Assembly (NCBI RefSeq): GCF_964355755.1 | Contig: NC_092675.1 | Location: 2,452,312 to 2,516,311 of the forward strand | Direction: 5' to 3' | DNA length: 64,000 bases | Source: Antedon mediterranea | Taxonomy: Eukaryota > Echinodermata > Crinoidea > Comatulida > Antedonidae | Part shown: positions 11,801-20,900 of the stretch, in pieces | Numbering within the stretch: position 1 is the first letter of the stretch | Layout: every line of letters starts with the position of its first letter | Position numbers and translations under genes: made by a program | The notes under the pieces: model-generated | The model's database searches: none | Told to the model about the DNA's origin: nothing | Seen by the model: only the letters and a program-made list of their open reading frames with translations

Positions 11801-14703
11801 ACCCATTATCCAGCCACAAAGGAACCTCTAGATATTGATTTCCGAATGCACCCTTATATTTTCTAGCTATACATCCCTACATGACAAAACTCACCTTTTG
11901 ATGGACCATTTGTGTGTTGGTGATCATTGACTGTAGTTTTGCTAACATTTTCATTGTCAATTAATTCGTCATCTTCAAGAATATCTTCATCCACTAATTT
12001 AAAGAAAATGTCAGAACATTAAAATATTGTAAAACATCTATAATAATATACTGTATAAATAAATAATTGTGTAATATAATAATCACCTTAATTATGAAAT
12101 TAAACTCAAAATAAGTAAATTCACAGAAGGCAAAAACTAAAACGATCACTTCCTTGGCAAGCTGTTTAAACTGAGTATGAAGAGAGAAAATAGGCAGAGC
12201 TATTAATTCCAAATGAGATATCAACCAATCTATGAGGGCCAGTATTAAATATCTTTATTTTTAACTCTCAACATTCTTGTTACTGTAACTCTAGTTTAAT
12301 TTTAATATTACTTGCAAATACCAAGTTTAATAGAGTGATGAACATATCACCATTAAAAAATATAGATTAAAAAGTGCTGGTATTATGTGCAGTATCTACA
12401 AATATTAACAAGACTGCTGAAGAAATTAAATATGACACCCATCATTGCGTTTAATTTCCGTCTATGCTAACCCTCTTATTGTAAGAAAATTACATTGCAT
12501 TTTATTATTGTTATGGCAGGATACTGCAGTCAGATGCTCACATCATTATGACACTTAAATAAAGAATAAAGAGCTAGCTTGTCTTGTCAAGTTAGTGAAA
12601 CAGTGTGGTGATGTGAGACTCCATTTTTGGACTTTTTTCTCTTGTCTTGGGTCAATTTGTTTAATGGTTTAATGGTTTTAAATTTATATAGGGCAAAATA
12701 CAAATAGTCTCTATTTGTTTGGTTTATTAGGCTTTTTCCTGGTTTATTTAAAAATAACACTTTCTTTCTTTTTACGCTTGTGTTAACCAGCGGATAAAGA
12801 CTATTTGTATTTTGCGCATTACAAATTTAAAACCATTAATCAGGTCTAAATTTTGACATCATTTAAGAGACAAAATGAAAAACAACTTGAACTTACGAGG
12901 GTCCTCCAACCACTTTTTGGACAAATCCTCAGGGATGTTAGCCGTCGCTGCTTCAGCACAATTATCAAAGTAACCTTGGAGGGTATCAACCTGACGACAC
13001 AAAATATCTCGGAATGTCTCCATCTCTGCCAGTTTCTCACGCAAATTCCTGCCTTTCTAAATGAGAGAAATTATCGAAAATATTGGTTTATTATTAATGT
13101 TGTAATGTTATTGTTTTAAATTTGTTATATTAAAAGTATTGAGATACAGCAATTTTTCAGTGATTTGCCTTTGGATATCAGTATATTTATGTTATATGCA
13201 TCATAGCTACTTTGTCTACCTTAAATGAAGACGTTGAGATTAGGCTTCCAGAGTTCAATGACATCATTGAACCATGACGATTTAGTTTGTCTTCTTTGCT
13301 TGCTTGAGCCTATAAAAAAAACACACAAAAAAACAACATTAAAATATGGTAAAGTCAAGTTGTCTACACAAAATGTACCAGCAGAAGTTGTTTGCCCGCA
13401 TGAATATTATTACATACAAGACATTTAGTACAGTTGTCTTTCATAAATACCTCTTTTTTGGGACTGGGGTTCAAGGTGGGGTGAGGTGTGTTAATCAGTA
13501 TTTTTGAAGGGTACCATGCTGTTTTCTTAATTTAATTATGTGAAATTTTAATATTTAGAAAGTGGAAGACAATTTAATTTCATTCATATACATTTATTCA
13601 GTTATAATAATAACTGGGGCACTAGAATCAAAACCTTGTCTCATGAGGGCCCCTACAATACATATACCAATATCAAATACTACAGTATACCAGAGAAGAG
13701 TGAAATTATTGTTCCCTGAGTATACAGTACTACACACTTTACCCACATGAATGAAATGCCATGGTATTAGGATTAATATTTTGTCATTATTTATGTGATC
13801 AGATAATATGATAATTAAAGCTATTATAGTATTAAGCTTGTTTTACCGACCCATTACCATCAAGCAAGTATTATTACATAATTAGTATATAATTAAAATG
13901 ATTAAATATAGCAAGATGTTATCAATCTACTGTATGTACCTTGTGTGCCTCTATTGCATCTAACCATTTCTGCCGTATGTCTACTGATTTAGCCTTGATA
14001 TACCAAATATTGTCATTTATTCCTATATCGAATCTACACTCATCAAACTCATGGGGCTGAAAAAAAGAAGCAACTTTTAACCAATCGAAATACTATACAA
14101 CATATTATTTAACGAAAATGCATTAGCGCCGCCTATTTTTGTTTTAGACTGAAAACCTTTTAAAATATTGTTTTTTACTGTACTCACTGTACTACTAGTA
14201 CTAGACCTCTCTCTAGTCCTATACATAATACTACTCTATTATTATTATTACTATGCCCAGGGAGGGGTAGGCCTACCTACTCCTCCTAGCTAGGCCTAGC
14301 CTATTATTATTATTAGGCCTATTAATAATTATTACTACTTTAAATAAATTTTTTTATTTATTAATTCGTCATTTTTATACTGATTGTTTTGAATTTGGAT
14401 GATTGAATGAATACATACCTCAACATCTGCACTAGCTAAGCTAATTGATCCTCTACAACCCACATTCATGCCATTCTGTGAACGATAGTAGCTAAGCGTA
14501 CCATCTCTCAAAACTACCCACCGATCCTGCCATCCGTGCAGGTAGTTAGTCCACTTGCTTAGGGTTTCTTCGAGCTCCGGTAGGCTATCCGACTCGCTGT
14601 CGAATTCGTCGTCATCTTCGTCGCTGTTAAGACTTATTTCATCGATGACCTTATTTTCCTGTTGGTACCTTGATTTGTCATGCATCTTTTGACAATTTTT
14701 CAA
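5883..14703 (-). CDS. CERT1: ceramide transfer protein (CERT/COL4A3BP), complete, 14 exons
   Basis: Non-vesicular carrier of ceramide from ER to trans-Golgi. Coding exons in transcript order: 14703-14419, 14056-13940, 13309-13220, 13056-12897, 11993-11895, 11506-11355, 11069-10977, 10454-10365, 9918-9841, 9367-9278, 8207-8075, 7793-7594, 7195-7063, 6010-5883. They join in phase to 615 codons plus TGA; human CERT isoforms are about 598-624 residues. An acidic leader precedes a PH domain at about 47-134 ([19 protein letters not shown]), which in CERT binds PI4P. Residues 135-164 hold a serine-rich motif ([12 protein letters not shown]), the site regulated by phosphorylation in mammals. A coiled coil with [20 protein letters not shown] follows. 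The FFAT motif EFFDAIE (343-349) binds VAP at the ER. A START domain (about 389-615) includes KRVWPA-type [10 protein letters not shown] and [12 protein letters not shown]. The start could also be Met7. It is divergent from POLK, with 291 bp between start codons. Confidence 0.95.
6082..6241. repeat. 31-bp tandem repeat in CERT intron 13
   Basis: Five near-perfect copies of a 31-bp unit containing TTTTTTGGTGTCGTACTGTC. Overlapping open frames on both strands are by-products of the repeat. Confidence 0.9.
6899..7039. mobile_element. MITE family B copy
   Basis: Terminal inverted repeats AGTCAACTCTCCCAATACC (left) and its complement near GTATTGGAAGAGTCGACTG (right). It is about 140 bp, in CERT intron 13 just downstream of exon 13. 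A related copy lies at 11151-11322. Confidence 0.65.
7301..7445. mobile_element. MITE family A copy
   Basis: Terminal inverted repeats resemble TAAAGCTCTGTCTACACTAT, with a core of AAATATGGTAGTGATATG repeats and CCATATATGGGCACATCACA. It lies in CERT intron 12. The left end is eroded and the right end is intact (GTGTAGACAGAGCTTTA). Confidence 0.8.
7495..7580 (-). mobile_element. tRNA-like SINE fragment
   Basis: The minus strand contains a B-box-like CCCGGGTTCAAATCAAG preceded by GAGCAATTGGAC, consistent with a SINE head. There is no complete tRNA fold. It abuts the donor side of CERT exon 12. Confidence 0.35.
8512..8870 (+). mobile_element. tRNA-derived SINE (Ser/Leu-like head), copy 1
   Basis: The head has GTGGCCAAGCAGTTAAGA (A-box region) and GGTTCAAGGCTCACTCGCTC (B-box region). 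The body has GTAGGTCCAGCGTACATATA and CACAGCCACTGATCATAACT. The same order of blocks is found at 44862-45172, and a broken copy at 21362-21640. It sits in CERT intron 10. Confidence 0.7.
9416..9600. mobile_element. MITE family C copy
   Basis: Terminal inverted repeats: AAGGTCAATTTACAGACGAA at the left and TATGTAAATTGGCCTTAA at the right. Internal sequence includes GGAAAACCGC and AACCACCCGTC. About 185 bp, in CERT intron 9. Sister copies at 19483-19782 and 30139-30318. Confidence 0.8.
9660..9815 (+). mobile_element. LINE 3' end fragment
   Basis: A translated frame gives [15 protein letters not shown], a typical LINE ORF2 C-terminus. It is followed by GCGCTATATAAGAACAGACT and an ATT-rich tail. 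It is 5'-truncated and in CERT intron 9. Confidence 0.5.
9998..10126. mobile_element. MITE family A copy
   Basis: Left end CTGTCTACACTATCAAAAAG, right end ATAGTGTAGACAGACA, core AAATATGGTAGTGATATG in two copies. It lies in CERT intron 8. Confidence 0.75.
10490..10822. mobile_element. MITE family D copy
   Basis: About 330 bp, with a right terminal repeat GGGGGACAATACATCTTTAA and a slightly shortened left repeat ATGTCCCCC. A closely matching copy lies at 50713-51029, with left end TTAAAGATGTATTGTCCCCC. It lies in CERT intron 7. Confidence 0.75.
11151..11322. mobile_element. MITE family B copy
   Basis: Ends ACAGTCAACTATATCAATAC and GGTATTGGGAGAGTTGACTG are near-complementary. About 170 bp, in CERT intron 6. 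Related to 6899-7039. Confidence 0.6.
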
Positions 14704-14994
14704 AATGTGTTATGTAAAGCGTTAAAGTTTTAACTCAAAATTTAAAAAACAAATTTATTAGTGGATGAACACTCCCTTCCAACACACTACAAAACACGAT
14801 TACGGTACACACACGCCACCACACGACGACGATTGGTCATGTGATGATTGCGTCATTTTTAGTTTGGATCGGCGCGCGCATATGAAAGGTACTTCCCCTT
14901 TTGCTGTGTTTACATTATAGATGTTTAACTAATCAAATTTATCTTAAAAATAATATGTTAGAATTCCAGATTTCCGTTATCAAAAATAATTTAA
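14704..14994. promoter_or_regulatory. shared head-to-head CERT1/POLK promoter
   Basis: 291 bp separate the CERT start (minus) from the POLK start (plus), so core promoters and 5' UTRs of both genes must lie within it unless further 5' exons exist. Visible elements are an inverted CCAAT box (ATTGG, 14832-14836), an E-box-like CATGTG (14839-14844), a CRE/ATF-like TGCGTCA (14849-14855) and a CpG-rich GGCGCGCGCA (14871-14880) in otherwise AT-rich DNA. No TATA box is obvious on either side. From the literature as I remember it, the mammalian POLK and COL4A3BP genes also share a bidirectional promoter. Confidence 0.75.
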
Positions 14995-17900
14995 ATGGCT
15001 AGTACATATAATACTACACTTCAAGATTCTGATTCTGAAAGTGAAGATTGGAAAAGCCCGCTGACACATTATTGCCATGCAGCAAGTTAGTAAAACATAA
15101 TTTGAATTTTTCCCGGGCCCAACCCAACCCAGGCCTAGCCTACACTGTGTTAGTATTAATATTATGGCTAGGCGTTAACAATACCTGATACATTATAAAC
15201 TACTGGACTGCTAGGCCTAGTCTTGACTGTGTAAGAAGCCAGGGTAACTTACTGATGATGTAATGGTTCAATACAAATAGGGTTTTAAAGCACTAATATC
15301 AGTGAATACTATTTATACTGTAGGCTACACTGTAGCGGCCTATCTATGATGTTGTGTTTCGACTAAAAAAACTATTATGTATTATCATGGAGTAAAACTC
15401 CATGGTATTATCAGCACAGTGAAAGTAGTTGTTTAATAAAGTTTTCTATAATAGGCATGGTTAATCGTGAGAGATAATCAATTCCACCTTACCTAAATTA
15501 TGGTGTGGCCAAGAGCAGGCAGTATGTTATGGTGCCACATACACCGTAACTTACATATACTGTACAGACCCCTTATAGGTATTTTCTTTTAAATAAAATC
15601 ACAGTGGTTCCATGTTTTCAGATGTTGCAGAGAATGTTGCTAAAAGATCACATATTCTTGGTAGTGGAGAGAATAAAGACGTAAGCAAGATTGATGTAGA
15701 GAACAGCAGAATAATGAACCAAGGTACTGGAACTGACAACAAAAATGAAATGGCTGTCATGTCAAGGATGGCCTTGAATACGAACAAAGCTGGAATGGAG
15801 GGATTAGATAAAGGCAGGATAAACCAGATCATTCTTGAAGCATCAAAGGGATCCAGGTATGTCAAAGTTGTCAAAGACCTCTGTGAAAAAGTGGCTGGTC
15901 GCTACGGCTCTGCGTGTGTGACAAGTAGCACTTTCCACAAACACAGAGAGTGAAATGGACTAGATAGAACTTTCTTCTTAGTGCACACTAATCTATACAC
16001 TAGATCTCCAGTTTTAAGTTCTCATCCTAGAAGACCACCACTACTATGAATGAGGAGATCTCATGTGCACTGATTTTACTTAATGTTATTCCCTGGTAAT
16101 AATTGCCTAAATAATAAATAAAAATGTATTTGTGTCCCCCAACCACCATGTCTGACATTTGTATATTTTTCACAATTATAGATTCTATGAAAATGAACAA
16201 AAGAAAGAATCAGAAACAGACCAGCGTGTGGCAACAATGAAACAACAACTGGATTTGATAACTGAGAAAGATAAACAAAAAGCAGTGCAAGTGGTAGGTA
16301 GACAGTCAGGGGCTGATCCAGGGGCTGATCCAGGGGTAAAGCTAGGTGTGCATGCTCCCTGGCTTGACAGTTAAAATGGAATTATAAACTACTTGTTGAC
16401 ATCTATTTTGACTATCAATATTATATGGGTTACCGCTCCTCTAAAAAAATCCTGGAATCCTCCCCTGACAGTATAAACACTTTCAGATTTTAAGTGAAAT
16501 GATATAGTTTATTTATTTGTTGTTTATTTTAAGAATTAATTTCACTATTTAATCTTCTGTATTTATGAAGGAAAGATTTGATCTGCATTTTTTTTTTAAA
16601 TCAGTATAAGAAATACATACCATTTGATAACATTAATTCATTTCATTTTTAGATGGATGCACTCGCACAACAACTAGAGGTTGCAAGAGATTTAAGTCGT
16701 ACTATAGTTCACCTAGATATGGATGCATTTTATGCAGCGGTTGAAATGAGAGACAATCCATCACTAAATAACAAACCAATGGCAGTTGGCAGCATGTCAA
16801 TGCTGGTAAAGCTCTGTCTACACTATCAAACTAGTTTGAAAAGTGTGATGTGCCCAAATATGGTAGTGATATGCCCAAATACGGTAGTGATATGATATCG
16901 GCACGTCACATTTTTTTGTCAGATAAAGTTTGATATTGTTTGATATTGTAGACTAAAGACTAGAATTAAGAATACTTTCAATGATTCAACCTACCTACTG
17001 TATCCTACCTACTGTATCCTACCTACTGTATCCTACCTACTGTATCCTACCTACTGTATCCTACCTACTGTATCCTACCTACTGTATCCTACCTACTGTA
17101 TCCTACCAAAGAATATATATCACAAGAATGAGTAATCCGCGATTTTCCCTGTAACAGTAATATTGTCCATGTGGTAGGGCGCCGCCATAAGTGTGGATGT
17201 ATCTGGGATGTATACAACTTTTTGAGACGGTTTCACTTATCAAAGGCTGGACCACCGGTAGTATTTTCATGATAAAAAAATGTTATCAACTACATGCCAA
17301 CATCATGTTAAATACTATTTGGATATTTAATTGTTCGCTTTATGCAATTTATTTAGTAAAAACTGCCGTATAAACAGTTTGCTTTATCAACCGGGCGCTA
17401 CAATAGCGTGACCGGGCGTGTTGGTGTTTACGCGTTTTCACGTAGGATAGTTTAATAATATTCCTATATTTAACTTGTTTCTGGTAAAACAAATAAATGT
17501 TAATGACATTTAACATTTTTTCCTATTAATAACATGTATTTTATACTGATTTATATCATAAAAACAATACTTAATTTACCGGGCGTAGAGTAGTACACGG
17601 GCAATGGTAAAGAATAGGCCGTGCTGAGTAACGATTCGTTGACTTTTGGTGTTGCTGTGTTAGGCCTTTTTTGTGAACTAACTTAGCATGTTAGTAAATA
17701 ATTGTCTGTAAAAGTGAATGTACACTAGTTTGTTAATAAATATGTATTATAAAATAGTTTACAATTGAAAAACTATTATCATAATTCTATTTAATGTGAC
17801 ATGTATAATATCTATTAAATCAAGTCTTATTTAATATGTATACATCCGCCCTTATGAGGGCGGGCATCACTCTCTGGAGCTCTCTGTTACAAATTTCTCA

Positions 17901-20900
17901 TGCAAAAATCGCGGAATACTCATTCTTGTGATATATATTCTTTGATCCTACCTACTGTATCCTACCTACTGTATCCTACCTACTGTATCCTACCTACTGT
18001 ATCCTACCTACTGTATCCTACCTACTGTATCCTACCTACTGTATCCTACCTACTGTATCCTACCTACTGTATCCTACCTACTGTATCCTACCTACTGTAT
18101 CCTACCTACTGTATCCTACCTACTGTATCCTACCTACTGTATCCTACCTACTGTATCCTACCTACTGTATCCTACCTACTGTATCCTCCACTGTGTACTA
18201 TATTTTTTAGGTTGTACGTAATCCAATATTCTTGTGTGCCCATAATGGAAACCCTTAAAAGGAAAATGGAATAATCCAGTCATAATACATAATGCAATCG
18301 TGTTTGTTTGTTTCTTTTTTTTCAGTGTACTTCTAACTATCTTGCCCGTAGATTTGGTGTGCGAGCTGCGATGCCTGGCTTTATTGCTAAAAAATTGTGC
18401 CCTGATCTAATTTTAATTCCAACAAATTTTGATAAATACAGAGAAGCAAGTAAACAAGTTCGTGAAATTTTGAAAGAATATGATCCCAACTTTTGTCCAA
18501 TGAGTTTGGACGAGGCCTACTTTGATCTAACCGAACATCTTGTTAAAAGAAAGTCATTAACTGATAAACAAAGGACGTTTTATAATCCATATCACTGTGC
18601 AAAAACAAAATGTGATATTAAAGATGAGGTAAAGGGGATGAATCATAGAGATGTAAATAGTAGCAAAGGTGTTGAAAGACTGGATGATGAAAGAAATGTT
18701 GAGGGAGAGGAAGACATATCCAAATGTGTGACATTTGGTTTTACTGATGAAGATGCAGTGAATGAGATTCGATTCAGAATCCAGGCTAAGACACAGCTGA
18801 CAGCCAGTGCAGGTGAATAAAGAGTCTTTCTCACCGGTTCCGGCATGGGTCAGGCGTCGAAAAGGATCAAATTGAATATATTTTGTTTTCATGCGGCTAT
18901 GTGAAAATGAAACATTGACATTGATTTGGCTGTGTTGGACTGAAACCGTGCCGGAACAGGTGTGAAAAACCCTTAAGAAGGCAAACAGTTTCAGACCTTT
19001 AGTGGTCTAAAACAGCTCTGATAGTAATTAGTGTTTTCCAGTGTACCATACTTCATTTTGGGAGTTGACAAACATAATTGCGATTTAAGAAAGTTTTTTT
19101 TGATCGAATTTGAACTATACCATTAACATTTGTACAGTATGGTCTAACAGTAGGTTATCTCAAATATTGGTTGTAACAACTTTTTCTTATGAACAGATTT
19201 TCACTGAATGTAAAATAATTATTTCTAGTATATCGCTTGGAATTTTAACTTGTATTTTACTCTTATTTTTCAAGGTATTGCTCCAAACACAATGCTGGCA
19301 AAGGTGTGTTCTGATAAAAATAAACCAAATGGACAATACAAGATTCAACCAACAAGAGAGGCAGTCATGGACTTTGTTAGAACATTACCAATAAGAAAAG
19401 TATGTACAATATTCTCTACAATAAACATAGTTAATTATTATACTTTTGCAGCTTAAACAGGTATTAGATGTAGATGAAGCCCTTAAGGCCAATTTACACA
19501 GATGCAGTAAGGATAAGCCGCGTAGCTTGTCCCACATAGAAACCACCCGTCTTTCCCTCGTTGTGTGTAAATGATCATAACAAAATAGATTCTATATTTT
19601 TTTAACAGTTACCGCTCGTCAGGGGTGGATCCAGTATTATAGATTAGGGGGGCTAAAAATTCATAAATGATAAAAACGATATGTCAGGTGGCAGAAAAAT
19701 AGTCATTAATTTATTTTAAAAAGTTAAATTTTAAAGGGTGCTAAAGCCTGTTTAATCAATGCCTGTCTGTGTAAATTGGCCATTTGACTGCACTGTATCA
19801 TCAACATAAGCTGAATTTGAACAAGAATACTGAAGTAACCCCTACTCTTCACCTGTGATGGGTTCTTATAAAGTGTACACTGGATCTCCATTTTGTGAAT
19901 TGTTTTATCCAAGAAGACTTGTTTCACCAGAACTATTGACGAGTAGAGTCTCAGGAACCAGTCATTGTGTTGCTACAGTATGGTGCCTCTGCTTTAACCA
20001 CTCGACCAATCAACTCTTCCATCCTATTAATCTTGTTCTGTTACTGTATGTACTAGGCCTATAAATACAGTATGTATATTAATATGATTATCATTACAAC
20101 TTATAGGTAGGTGGTATTGGAAAGGTTACAGAAAAGATGCTGAAATCATTGAACATTGAGACATGTAGTGATATGTTTGTCCACCGTGGAATTCTTCATC
20201 TTTTGTTCTCAGAGATATCATCACATCACTTTTTACAAACCTCGTTGGGATTGGGTTCGACTAGAGTTGAAAGGTGAATTCATTATACATTATTTTTAAT
20301 TTTTTTTAAGTTTAGCATAGCTTGATATTTTCTTCTAATCCTTTTTAGATTACGAAATTGAATTGAATTTAATGTATAAAGGAAAGAACTTTTTTTAAAC
20401 CTTTGTAAGTTTCTGATGTAAGAGAAAACTTTTCTCTAGTTCGATCGTAGGGATGTAGCTGATGAGATACAGTAGGCATATGCCATATCTCCCAGTAGTG
20501 CCTACAGTATCTCCTCTTTTTTTTTAATTGTAGATCCTCCGAAAGGAAAAGTATTAGTGTAGAAAGGACGTTCAGAGAATTGTCAACACCTTCTGACCTC
20601 TACTTAAAGTTGAATGAACTTTGTCAATCACTTTCTAAAGATTTAAAAGAAGAAGAAATTATGGTAAACATACAAATAATAATTGATAAATAATAATAAT
20701 AATATAACATATGTCTAATAGGCTATATTTAACATTTACTATGGGTATTTACTAATTAGATTTCCATCAGATGTAGTATAGATAGAGTATAATGCAACTG
20801 ACGTCACAATACCACATGCATTTTATGCTATACAAACAGATTTAATAACTTCTAGAGCCATATAGCCAGATTGGTTTTGGTATACTGCTAAAATAAAAAC

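Noticed and set aside
15599-15874. 91-codon minus-strand frame opposite POLK exon 2
   Set aside because: Shadow of the coding exon on the other strand.
17900-18274. 124-codon open frame with a repeating Leu/Tyr/Pro-rich peptide
   Set aside because: It is the translation of the 14-bp minisatellite. It lies inside POLK intron 4 and has no domain.
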